From positions 1-36,776 of the forward strand of contig NZ_JAGIQL010000057.1 in NCBI RefSeq assembly GCF_017813245.1: a stretch of DNA of 36,776 nucleotides, in the 5' to 3' direction. The position numbers were made by a program, and so were the translations under genes. The DNA is from Streptomyces montanisoli (GTDB taxonomy: Bacteria; Actinomycetota; Actinomycetes; Streptomycetales; Streptomycetaceae). This document shows positions 1 to 7,235 of this stretch, piece by piece. Below the pieces are notes generated by a model. It saw nothing but the letters and a program-made list of their open reading frames with translations. It was not told where the DNA came from and did not search any database. Numbering within the stretch: position 1 is the first letter of the stretch; every line of letters starts with the position of its first letter.

Positions 1-127
1 CCGCCGGCTCCACGGTGAAATAGGCCACATTCCACCGGTCGAATACGAGAACAACCACTACCTCACGACCACGAAACCCCAGGTCACAAACAATAACTGA
101 AGTCTCTACCGAACCCGGTACGGTTCA
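1..127 (+). mobile_element. IS3-family insertion sequence, right end (partial)
   Basis: The 3' end of an IS3-family element enters the window from the left. It carries the last codons of OrfB (stop at 98-100) and then a terminal inverted repeat ending GGTTCA at 127. The reverse complement of the last 25 bases matches the 25 bases starting at 36651 at 21 positions. The ends have the TGAACC...GGTTCA form usual in the IS51-like branch of IS3. The bases next to the two IS ends (CTG before 36651, CGA after 127) do not form a target duplication, so these are probably two different copies or a rearranged one. Confidence 0.85.
2..100 (+). CDS. IS3-family transposase OrfB, C-terminal fragment
   Basis: The frame starting at base 2 encodes about 32 residues before TGA at 98-100, including HGEIGHIPPVEYE and then TTKPQVTNN. 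The HGEIG-x-PPVE(Y/F)E pattern and a tail containing TTKPQ are typical of the extreme C-terminus of IS3/IS51-group OrfB proteins, just after the rve DDE catalytic core. Everything upstream, including the DDE residues, is outside the window. OrfB is normally made as an OrfAB fusion by -1 frameshifting; that site is not visible here. It is the mobile-element boundary of the island and not part of its gene content. Confidence 0.85.
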   Translation, partial: RRLHGEIGHIPPVEYENNHYLTTTKPQVTNNN

Positions 128-143
128 CGAGTCCCACTGTTTG

Positions 144-1604
144 CTACACAGACCCGCTCGGATGGTCGTTGATCCAGGACAGGCCGCCGAGATCCAGTCG
201 GGTGCGGGTACGGGTGACAGCTACGTAGGCGAGGCGGGCTTCGCTGTCGTCGATGGGCGGGGACTCGGCGTGGCCGGCCTCGTGTGGGGCGTCTCTCTCG
301 AGGGGTGGGGCGAAGTCGTCGGCGATTTTGACGCGGGCCCATTCGCGGCCTTTGGCTTTGTGGGCGGTGGAGACGGTGACGTGGGCGTGGGTTTCGGGGG
401 TGAGGTGGGCGAGGGCGGCGAGGATGGCCGCGGTGCCGTGGGTGTCGACGAGGTCGACGAGGGGTTGCAGGTCGCGTCCGGCGGGGTCGTGGGCAGCGTA
501 GTCCTGGAGGGCACCCCAGGTGGGGAACAAGATGAGTTCTGGGTGGCTGGTGCGGCGGCCTTCTTTGAGGTCGCGGGCGGCTTGGGCGAGGGTGCGCAGG
601 CTGTCTCCTCCCCCGGTCAGCGCGGTGCGGGCTCCGGCGGCCAGGAGTTTCATGACCTGTGTCATGGCGCCGACGTTGGTGCGGCACAGGACGGCGTCGG
701 GCTGGTCGACGGTGCCGAGTTCGGTGGGCACGGTGGGGGCGCCGGTGAGGCGAATGGGGGCGTCGGCGAGGTGGAGCCAGCGGTTGGCTTCTTCGGCGAG
801 GTGGGGTCCGAAGCGGAAGGATTGTGACAGGGCGAGGTGGGTGCCGTCGAAGCCGGTCATGACGTCTTTGGCGCCGCGCCATTGGTAGATGGCCTGGGCG
901 GAGTCGCCGACCATGACCAGTTGGGCGTGGTCGCGTTGGTTGAGGAAGACGTGTTCGACGACGGGGTTGGTGTCCTGCGCTTCGTCGAGCAGGAGGAAGT
1001 CGGCGTCGATAGTGGGCTGGGTGAGGGCCCAGATCTTCAGGTAGTGGTCGTGGTCGAAGCGGACGCAGCCGTCGTCGGGGTTTTGCAGGTCGCGCCAGGC
1101 TTTGCGAGCGAAGGGCACGATGTGGTCGGCGAGCTGGGTGTGCAGATCGTGGTCTTCCAGTCCGCGCAGGCGTGGTACGTGGCGGCGGGTGATGTGGGGG
1201 TCGGCGGTGTGGCAGAACTGGGTGACGGTCCGCAGGACGGCGTTCGAGAGGGCTTTGGGGGACAGTTCGCGTTCGCCGATACGGACGTTGCGGGTGACGC
1301 CCAGGGCCTGTCCGGTCTGCCAGGCCGGGCGGCGGGGCGCGCCGAGGCGGCGGGTGTAGCGGTGGCCGACGGCGGCGTAGGCGAGGGAGTGGGCGGTTTT
1401 GCAGAGCACGTTTGCCGGGAAGCGGGTGCGCGCGTCCTGAGCGATGGCGCGGTTGTAGGCGAGGTAGCGGCCGCGGCGCTGGGTGGTGTGGGCGAGCAGG
1501 GCCAGGGTGGTGGTCTTGCCGGTACCGGCGCCGGCCTGCAGGGCGAGGTGGTCGCCGGCGTGGAAGGCGTCGGCTGCGGCCGTCTGTTCGTCGGTCGGGT
1601 TCAT
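144..1604 (-). CDS. UvrD/Rep-family SF1 DNA helicase (copy A)
   Basis: A 486-residue ATP-dependent DNA helicase of the UvrD-like SF1A type. Visible motifs in order: Q-motif region TDEQTAAADAF (residues 4-14), Walker A AGAGTGKTT (24-32), DEAQD Walker B (from 207), motif III VGDSAQAIYQWRGA, motif IV SQSFRFGP, motif V STAHKAKGREW, motif VI AYVAVTRTRTRL. It is shorter than UvrD or PcrA (about 700 residues), with reduced 1B/2B insertions. The ATG at 1604 overlaps the upstream TGA as ATGA, so I chose it over a long N-terminal extension that only shadows the upstream gene. It is last in a minus-strand operon with 1601-2083 and 2080-2943. The stop lies only 16 bases from the IS3 end. It is closely similar to copy B at 35199-36650. 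Role inferred: DNA unwinding in defence or plasmid maintenance; partners unknown. Confidence 0.9.
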   Translation of the reverse strand: MNPTDEQTAAADAFHAGDHLALQAGAGTGKTTTLALLAHTTQRRGRYLAYNRAIAQDARTRFPANVLCKTAHSLAYAAVGHRYTRRLGAPRRPAWQTGQALGVTRNVRIGERELSPKALSNAVLRTVTQFCHTADPHITRRHVPRLRGLEDHDLHTQLADHIVPFARKAWRDLQNPDDGCVRFDHDHYLKIWALTQPTIDADFLLLDEAQDTNPVVEHVFLNQRDHAQLVMVGDSAQAIYQWRGAKDVMTGFDGTHLALSQSFRFGPHLAEEANRWLHLADAPIRLTGAPTVPTELGTVDQPDAVLCRTNVGAMTQVMKLLAAGARTALTGGGDSLRTLAQAARDLKEGRRTSHPELILFPTWGALQDYAAHDPAGRDLQPLVDLVDTHGTAAILAALAHLTPETHAHVTVSTAHKAKGREWARVKIADDFAPPLERDAPHEAGHAESPPIDDSEARLAYVAVTRTRTRLDLGGLSWINDHPSGSV

Positions 1605-2083
1605 GGCGCGGGTTCCTTCACGGGGCGGGCGAGGGCATGTCCGACGGCGGACAGCAGGTGGGCGGGGGCGGCATGGGCGAGCAGCCGGCGTACGGCCTCC
1701 TCCAGGCGCTCGGCTTCTCGGTCGGCGTGCTCGGCCAGGGCGCGGTGGAGAGCCTCTTGTAGGAAGTGTTCGGGGCTGTGGTGCGTGTGGCGGGCATCCC
1801 GTTCCAGGGCGGCGTGGAGAGCGGGCGGGAGGGTGAGGTTGAGCAGGACGCGCCCGAGCGTGTCCGGGTAGTGGGTGGTGATCACGTCGATGGGCAGCTG
1901 GGCGGTGAGTCGCCGGCGCAGGCGGTGGGCGGCCTGTTGTGGGGTTGCGCCGCCCGCGAGGGCCATGAGGCGGGTGGCGTCGTGGTTGGCTGCGAGCGGC
2001 CACGTGCGGGCGGTGTTGCGGAGTTCCGTCGCCGTCAGGGGCCGGGTCAGCAGGATTTCCAGGGCGTGGTGCGGCATGGTCAC
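1601..2083 (-). CDS. Small protein with ribbon-helix-helix-like C-terminal half
   Basis: A 160-residue protein of unknown function. The GTG start at 2083 overlaps the previous stop (GTGA), and the end overlaps the helicase start (ATGA), so it is translationally coupled on both sides. An ATG two codons downstream (2077) is the alternative start. The second half contains LTLPPALHAALERDA followed by two amphipathic helices ending near AEHADREAERLEEAVRRLLAH, which fits a CopG/Arc-type ribbon-helix-helix DNA-binding or dimerisation unit. The first half is helical with no recognised motif. Position suggests an accessory DNA-binding partner or regulator for the helicase. The RHH assignment is by eye and moderate; no enzymatic residues are evident. 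Confidence 0.7.
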   Translation of the reverse strand: MTMPHHALEILLTRPLTATELRNTARTWPLAANHDATRLMALAGGATPQQAAHRLRRRLTAQLPIDVITTHYPDTLGRVLLNLTLPPALHAALERDARHTHHSPEHFLQEALHRALAEHADREAERLEEAVRRLLAHAAPAHLLSAVGHALARPVKEPAP

Positions 2084-2943
2084 CGGCCTTCGCGGCGGCG
2101 AGCCGGGGGCTGGGGCAGGTGGGTGTGGATGTGTGCGGCGTGCAGGAGGGGGTCGAAGGGCTGCCATCCGGCCAGGGCGAGATCGGCGGCGCCCGGGGTG
2201 GTGGCGTGTTGGGGGCAGCGCTGGGTGCGCCAGCGGAGCTGTTCGCTGTAGGGGAGATGGCTCAGGTCGTAGACGGCTGCCTGCGTGTCGGGCTGGGTGT
2301 GTTGGCCGTGGGCGGGCCTGGTGGGTAGCAGTCTCCAGGTGCCGGCCGGTGAGGTGGGGTCGAGGACGAGGCGGGTGCAGCGGCGGCGGTGGCGGGTCTG
2401 GGCCACGCAGCGCAGGTTCTCGACTGGGCCTTCGGCGAGGTAGTAGCCCAGCAGCATCTGAGCGATGGGGCGGGCAGGGCTGCCGGCACCGGCGCTCGGT
2501 TGGGTGCTGCGTGGCGGGGCGGCGGGGGTGAAGGCGCCGGTGTCGGTCATGCGGCGGGTGCGGACGGCGAGTTCGCGGCGGAGCGCCTCGAGGTGGGGAC
2601 CGAGGGGGCAGGCGGGTGTGCGGGCCGGGCAGAGCACGGCGTGCGGGATACGGCACCAGGCACTGGCGTCGCCGTGCGGGTAGGCGATGCCGCTGCTGAG
2701 GTGCCAGCGGCATCGTTCAGGAACGTGCGGGGTGCTCAGTTCGGCGTGGTGCAGAGCGATGGATCGCTGATTCGTGCGCTGGTGGAGGTCGATGCGGTTG
2801 CCGCAGCGGCGGCAACGGCTGGTCTGGCCGGCGCGCAGCAGGCGGCTGGGGCTGGTGGCGGCCACCCGTAGCGGACGGCGGCGCCGGGTGGTGTGTGGGC
2901 TGCCGTCCCAGTGTCGGTCGGCGGAAGCGGTCGTAGGGCACAT
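2080..2943 (-). CDS. DUF6083-type zinc-ribbon protein
   Basis: A 287-residue protein starting at ATG 2943 (MCPTTASADRHW). Residues around 45-130 contain CRRCGNRIDLHQ, a CRWH motif, a WCRIPHAVLCPA segment and CPLGPH. This cysteine/histidine layout resembles the actinobacterial DUF6083 family of unknown function. The C-terminal third has two further pairs, around CVAQTRHRRRC and the terminal CPQH, so a second zinc-binding module is likely. It is the first gene of the operon leading to the RHH-like protein and the UvrD helicase, and its TGA overlaps the next GTG. No function is known; nucleic-acid or protein binding through zinc is an inference. The reading frame continues upstream but without a plausible start. 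Confidence 0.75.
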   Translation of the reverse strand: MCPTTASADRHWDGSPHTTRRRRPLRVAATSPSRLLRAGQTSRCRRCGNRIDLHQRTNQRSIALHHAELSTPHVPERCRWHLSSGIAYPHGDASAWCRIPHAVLCPARTPACPLGPHLEALRRELAVRTRRMTDTGAFTPAAPPRSTQPSAGAGSPARPIAQMLLGYYLAEGPVENLRCVAQTRHRRRCTRLVLDPTSPAGTWRLLPTRPAHGQHTQPDTQAAVYDLSHLPYSEQLRWRTQRCPQHATTPGAADLALAGWQPFDPLLHAAHIHTHLPQPPARRREGR

Positions 2944-3112
2944 GGCCCGGACGGTGCCAGGCAGCGGACGGCAACCGGCAATGTGGCAGGGCGGGGTCCC
3001 TGTAACGGCCCAGCGTGATCGAACACGCGAGCGCACATGTGCCCAGTTGTTCGATACCGGCCCGTCCGTTCGGGTGATTTGCCGCCGCCTCACGCTGGGC
3101 GGGATCCGAGTA

Positions 3113-3376
3113 TCAGGCGCCTCGCCGGCCGGGCGGGGTGTGGTTCTCGCACAGCGGGCCCAGCAGGTGCTCGATGGGGACGTCGAAGGCGTGGGCGAGG
3201 GCGTGCCAGGTGGTGAGACTTCCGGTGGTGCGGCCGTGTTCAAGGTCGATGAGGGTGCGCCGGGCCAGGCCACTGCGTTCGGCGAGTTCGTCGAAGGTCC
3301 ATCCGCGCGTGCTCCTCGCTTGCGCGAGCGTGATGCGCAGCGCGGTGAGGTCGGGGTCGGGCGGAGGGGTGCTCAC
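3113..3376 (-). CDS. XRE-family helix-turn-helix regulator
   Basis: A small DNA-binding regulator with the HTH_3 pattern LRITLAQARSTRGW, FDELAERSGLARRTLIDLEHGR, TTWHALAHAFDVPIEHLLG. I prefer GTG 3376 (87 residues) because a GGATGG Shine-Dalgarno-like sequence precedes it and all three GTGCAG-N4-CTGCAC sites then fall in the intergenic region. The alternative is GTG 3427 (104 residues), whose start would lie inside one of those sites and has no visible ribosome-binding site. It is divergent from the cysteine-rich gene at 3568 and upstream of the DUF6083-UvrD operon. Autoregulation and control of both neighbours is inferred from the operator-like repeats. Confidence 0.85.
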   Translation of the reverse strand: MSTPPPDPDLTALRITLAQARSTRGWTFDELAERSGLARRTLIDLEHGRTTGSLTTWHALAHAFDVPIEHLLGPLCENHTPPGRRGA

Positions 3377-3390
3377 CCCACCATCCGACG

Positions 3391-3484
3391 GTGCAGATAC
3401 CTGCCCTGTCAGTGCAGACTTCTGCACTATCGGTGGAGGTGAGGCGGCGGGCTACTGCTTCTGCGTAGGTGCAGAAGCCTGCAC
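3391..3484. promoter_or_regulatory. Three-copy operator-like inverted repeat GTGCAG-N4-CTGCAC
   Basis: The divergent intergenic region holds three copies of a 16-base inverted repeat: 3412-3427 (perfect arms), 3469-3484 (perfect arms) and 3391-3406 (one mismatch, CTGCCC). The first two in order start 21 bases apart, two helical turns, and the third follows 57 bases later. A further overlapping inverted repeat, GCTTCTGC/GCAGAAGC, lies at 3457-3464 and 3471-3478. This arrangement is what a cooperatively binding XRE dimer would need. Binding by the adjacent regulator is an inference. Confidence 0.7.
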
Positions 3485-3567
3485 TACGGTGCGCCCGGCT
3501 CCCGCTCAGGGGAGGCTTTACGCCGCTTCGCCGGTATGACGGATTCGATGGGGAGGAAAACGAGCCG

Positions 3568-4587
3568 ATGCTGCTTGCCGACACGTGTCCCACGCTGCAG
3601 CGGATGTGGACCGTGGAACTGCGCCACCATCCGGGTGGTCTGTCGCTGGCCTGCTCGCGCTGCGCGTCCGGTCGTCCCCTGCGGGCCACCTCCGCACGGT
3701 CGGCCGCCCTGACCCACTTGGCCAGCCACGCCCGCACCGACGTGCTCCCCGGGCATCTGCGCACCTGCCAGTGCCGGGCCCGCGGCTGTCACTGGCACAC
3801 CCGCCACCGCGGCTGCTCCGGGCCCGTGCTCCTCGCCTTGACCTGCGAGCGCAGCGGCCGGTCGTGGCGGCTGGCGGACGCCTGCGCTGCCTGCGTGGCG
3901 GCGACGAGCCATACCGCAGTCGTACCGTCGACCCTGCCCTCCCCTACCCCCCGGACGGTGCTGGGTGCTCCGGCCGCCGGCTGCGCCTCGTCGCCGTACG
4001 GGCCGGCCGAGCAGCGCCGGGTGCGGGAGATGCTCACCTACCTCGCCGCGGCACTCCCCTGCTTCACCTCCCCCGCCGCCCGGCTGCTGGCCCTGCAATG
4101 CGCGCTGCGCGCCGACACCCGCGGACAGGTTCGCCTGCCCGGCGGATTCTTGCGGAGCATGCGCCTGCACGGCCGCATGGAGCTGTGGCACGAACTGGAA
4201 CACGCCGGCTGGCTGCATCGCGTGAGCAGGAAGGCCGACCCCCTCACCGTGCGATTGCTCGACGCCACCGTCCTCGCCCAGGCTCCCGGCCGCGCCGCGC
4301 GCACACGGGCCGCCGAGTGGGCGCTGCGCCCCGCCCCGCTGGAAGCAGCCGGCGGCCTGCCGCCGGTCCTGCGGCTCACCGCGCTCGCCCTGGCTGCACA
4401 TACCACCGCTGCCACGGGAGATGCCGAAATCGGCCCCCTCAGTCGCCTGTGCGGGCAACCACCTCAGCAATTGCCTGACCTACTCGACCATCTTGTCCGC
4501 TCGCATCTGCTGGCCCTGTGGCGCCGCAGTCCGGACCATGAGGGGATCATCTGGTTGGTGCAGGGGCTCACCTCGGCGTGCGGATAA
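3568..4587 (+). CDS. Cysteine/histidine-rich putative zinc protein
   Basis: A 339-residue protein of unknown function. The ATG at 3568 follows a strong GGGGAGG ribosome-binding site; the frame is open further upstream but without such a site. The N-terminal third is rich in metal-ligand residues: C29-x2-C32, C67-x-C69, C74-H75-x-H77, C83 and a later CAAC pair, suggesting several zinc knuckles. The C-terminal part (about 145-339) is helical and ends in a winged-helix-like stretch, EIGPLSRLCGQPPQQLPDLL then LVRSHLLALWRR. It is transcribed away from the XRE regulator through the shared operator region. Together these suggest a zinc-dependent DNA-binding protein, but no named family was recognised. 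It is not a clear TniQ. Confidence 0.7.
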   Translation: MLLADTCPTLQRMWTVELRHHPGGLSLACSRCASGRPLRATSARSAALTHLASHARTDVLPGHLRTCQCRARGCHWHTRHRGCSGPVLLALTCERSGRSWRLADACAACVAATSHTAVVPSTLPSPTPRTVLGAPAAGCASSPYGPAEQRRVREMLTYLAAALPCFTSPAARLLALQCALRADTRGQVRLPGGFLRSMRLHGRMELWHELEHAGWLHRVSRKADPLTVRLLDATVLAQAPGRAARTRAAEWALRPAPLEAAGGLPPVLRLTALALAAHTTAATGDAEIGPLSRLCGQPPQQLPDLLDHLVRSHLLALWRRSPDHEGIIWLVQGLTSACG

Positions 4588-4686
4588 CGTGCGCCAGCGA
4601 GCCGTGAAACTGTCTCGTGAGCAGCACGCAGCGCAGGGCGCCCTTGGAATGCGCTGGTGAGGGCGCATTTGACAGCTGTTGCAGTG

Positions 4687-5694
4687 TCAGGTTTTGGGTG
4701 CACGCAGCGCTTTGGCTCGGATGGCGGCGGCCCTGATGATGATGTGCTGCCGGACCCGCTCATAGTCCTGTGTATGTGTCGGATCGATGGCGGCTTGGGT
4801 GTAGAGCTCGCTGGTCAGCTGTTCGTCGATGGTGGCGAGGGCGGCGAGGGCTTCTTCGAGGGTGCGCATGTGGTGGGGGGTAGTGACGGCAGTGTGTTGG
4901 GTGGCGGCCTGCAGGTGGGGTTCGGTGTCGGCACTGGCGGGCGCGATTGAAGCGCTCCCGATCGATTCTGTTTCGGATTCCGGGAGGCGGATCTGCCAGT
5001 GGCCGGCCAACCGCGGTTTGGGTTTCTGCGGCCCGCGATCCGGGTCGCTGGGCTGGGGGGCGAACGCATGGCGGGCGGCCTGCTCGATGATCGCTCTTCG
5101 GTCGTCACCTTGTTCCGGTAGTTGCTCAGGAAGGCTGTTGTGGACGGCTGTCAGGCCCCGTGCGGTAGTCTCGCCCCCCATTTCCGCCGCGATGTCGCGC
5201 ACGGCCTCGTAGAGCGTCACGGCAGCGTCCAAGCCGTGACGCTGCTCGGTTTTCCTGGTGGCCTTTATTTGCGATGGCTTGGGGACGGTGCCGGTTCTGC
5301 GTGCTGTCTCTAGGGCGAGCGGTGCGTTCATGCGCAGCTGGCGGATGTAGACGGCGGAGCGTCCCACTGTTTCCTCCGCATACGCGGTGAGGCTGTCATG
5401 GGTGGTGCGCCACCAGCGGCCCCTGGCGGCACACTCCACTGCCTGTGCGATCACCCACAACGCGGTGTCCCCCGCCGCGACGGCGTCGGCGATGACCTCC
5501 TCGGTCCGCTGCAGCTGTCCTTGCTCGGTCTGTGTCAGGTCGGAGCGGTCGTTGGCGCCGACTTCTCGCACGTCCTCAAGGTCGGGCAGTCTCTCGGCCA
5601 GTTGGAGCACCATCAGCGCACCGGATTCGGCTGCGCGGGAAGGGCCGTTGTGCGCGCGGCTGGGCCGTTTCTCATCGCCAGTTGTCCCCGCCAT
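4687..5694 (-). CDS. Putative DNA-binding protein, mobile-element type, unknown family
   Basis: A 335-residue protein with an AGGGAGGG ribosome-binding site about 8 bases before ATG 5694. Residues about 55-125 contain EEVIADAVAAGDTALWVIAQA, then WWRTTHDSLTAYAEETVGRS, then YIRQLRMNAPLAL. This resembles the helix-turn-helix pattern of plasmid and phage proteins that read (T)F-x-x-Y-x-x-x-x-x-G-x-S-x-x-Y. The C-terminal half is low-complexity and then helical (EEALAALATIDEQL). It lies 206 bases downstream of the SF1 helicase on the same strand, so it may be the last gene of that operon or have its own promoter. DNA binding is an inference; no catalytic residues are seen. Confidence 0.6.
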   Translation of the reverse strand: MAGTTGDEKRPSRAHNGPSRAAESGALMVLQLAERLPDLEDVREVGANDRSDLTQTEQGQLQRTEEVIADAVAAGDTALWVIAQAVECAARGRWWRTTHDSLTAYAEETVGRSAVYIRQLRMNAPLALETARRTGTVPKPSQIKATRKTEQRHGLDAAVTLYEAVRDIAAEMGGETTARGLTAVHNSLPEQLPEQGDDRRAIIEQAARHAFAPQPSDPDRGPQKPKPRLAGHWQIRLPESETESIGSASIAPASADTEPHLQAATQHTAVTTPHHMRTLEEALAALATIDEQLTSELYTQAAIDPTHTQDYERVRQHIIIRAAAIRAKALRAPKT

Positions 5695-5900
5695 GGCTTG
5701 AAGCCCTCCCTGGCCCGTCCTGGTCGCCTGCGGGCCGACTCCTCTGTTGAAGGGGACGGTCCCTCCTGGTGTGGCCGGTCCTGCGGGCTACGTACGTCCG
5801 GGATGTCGTGGCCCGGCGTGACGGCCCGTACCCCATCGTGGGCGAGGGGTGCGATCAGGCTACCGTCCCTGCCGGCGTGGGGATCGACTCTGGTGAGTGG

Positions 5901-7235
5901 TCAGGACCGAATGGTGTGGTCGGCCAGGTGCTCGAGGACGATGTGGTTGGCCTCCCATCCGTCAGGGCTTTTGGGAGGCGTGCCCAGGTCGACCGGTTCG
6001 TCACCGGGGTGGGTATCGAGGATGTCGGTGATGCCGGCGCGGGCGACAACGATGCAGGCGTGGCGGTGGCGGGAGGTCAGGACGCACAGGCGGCCGGCTT
6101 CGAGGTGGAAGGCGGAGGCGTCCATACGGCCGGAGAGGGGGTGCAGGACCAGGGTGACGGCGCACTCATGGCCCTGGAGTCGGTTAGCGGTGTCGATGGT
6201 GATGCCGTGCAGTCGGGGGTAGTGCTGGGCCTGGAGGGAGCGCAGGTGTTCGGCCTGGAGGCTGTGGGCGGTGCCGATGGCGATGTCGGCGGCGGTCAAT
6301 GTCTTGCTTTCGGGGTCGCGTTCGCAGGTCGTGGTGGCGCCTCGGAGCAGGAGTCGTTCAGCGAGGCCGAGGACCGTGTGGAGGGCTTCAAGGTCGATGC
6401 GGTGGGTGTAGCGGGCGGGTAGCTCGAGCAGTGCCCAGCCGGTGTGGGCGGCGTGTTCGATGGCCTCGTCGAGGGGTGTGCGCTTGATGGCGCGGATGGT
6501 GAGGGCGAGGGTGCGCTGGGCCTGGGTGGTTCCGGCGCGGAAGGTGGTGGAGGGGTAGAAGGCTTTGCTGATCAGAGGTACGGCCGACGGGGGCAGGCGC
6601 CAGGACACGGGTAGGGAGTGGACGGGAAGGTCGGGGTTGTGGTCCAGGACGACGGCGGCCGCGCTGGTAACGGGGTGGTGGGGCAGGCCTCTCCAGTCCG
6701 AGGTGTCGGTTTGTGAGAACGGGTCGAGTTGCCCGGGGTCCCCGACGAACAGGATCTGGTCGAAATGTCCGGCGGTGCGCAGGAGTGTGCTGGATCGCAT
6801 CTGATAGGCCTCGTCGACGATCGCCCATGGCCAGTGGCGGTCTGTGACCGTGGCCCATTTCATGGCGGTGCCCACGATGACGTGGGCTGTGGTGAGGTTT
6901 TGGACGCGGGTGCTGACCTGCACGCGGGGTCGCGTGAGCAGGCTGTCGGGCACCGCGTACTGCGAGGAGGCGAGTCGGGCGACTGACAGGTGGGGATCGA
7001 GACGGGTGAGGCGGCGGACGAGTTCGTCGGCTTGGGCGTTGGTCTGGGTGAAGACGGCGCAGGGGGCTCCGGGGTGGGCCAGAGCGCAGGCGGCCTCGGC
7101 GACCAAGGTGGTCTTGCCGGCGCCGGGTGGGGCGTCTACGACCATCCCGTGGTGGGTAAGGGTGGCAAGCTGGTCCAGGATTGTGCGGGTGGCGGGGTCT
7201 GCCGAGGGTTCCTGCTGATGATTCGGGCAGGTCAT
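5901..7235 (-). CDS. SF1 DNA helicase, Dna2/Upf1-like
   Basis: A 444-residue helicase. Motifs: Walker A DAPPGAGKTT (34-43), motif Ia FTQTNAQADELV, Walker B WAIVDEAYQM, motif III LFVGDPGQLDPF, motif IV VSWRLP, motif V ANRLQGHECAVTLVLHPL, motif VI VLTSRHRHACIVV. The APPGAGKT signature and the GDPGQL motif fit the SF1B Upf1/Dna2 branch better than UvrD. ATG 7235 is preceded by AGGAGG and overlaps the upstream TGA (ATGA), which fixes the start against a longer shadow frame. It sits in a coupled trio with a 489-residue unknown and a Cas4/RecB-like nuclease, suggesting a helicase-nuclease complex comparable in logic to Dna2 or AddAB split over several chains. That assembly is an inference. Confidence 0.88.
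   Translation of the reverse strand: MTCPNHQQEPSADPATRTILDQLATLTHHGMVVDAPPGAGKTTLVAEAACALAHPGAPCAVFTQTNAQADELVRRLTRLDPHLSVARLASSQYAVPDSLLTRPRVQVSTRVQNLTTAHVIVGTAMKWATVTDRHWPWAIVDEAYQMRSSTLLRTAGHFDQILFVGDPGQLDPFSQTDTSDWRGLPHHPVTSAAAVVLDHNPDLPVHSLPVSWRLPPSAVPLISKAFYPSTTFRAGTTQAQRTLALTIRAIKRTPLDEAIEHAAHTGWALLELPARYTHRIDLEALHTVLGLAERLLLRGATTTCERDPESKTLTAADIAIGTAHSLQAEHLRSLQAQHYPRLHGITIDTANRLQGHECAVTLVLHPLSGRMDASAFHLEAGRLCVLTSRHRHACIVVARAGITDILDTHPGDEPVDLGTPPKSPDGWEANHIVLEHLADHTIRS

Noticed and set aside
106..2003. Long open frames antisense to or overlapping copy A (106-882 minus, 837-1871 plus, and the 5' extension to 2003)
   Set aside because: Arg/Pro- or Gly/Val-rich translations typical of GC-rich shadow frames; the true frame has all helicase motifs and starts at 1604.
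3568..4587. TniQ as identity of the cysteine-rich protein, as partner of the TnsB-TnsC pair
   Set aside because: It has zinc-ligand residues but no TniQ sequence pattern I can recognise, lies 11 kb away and is controlled from the XRE region.
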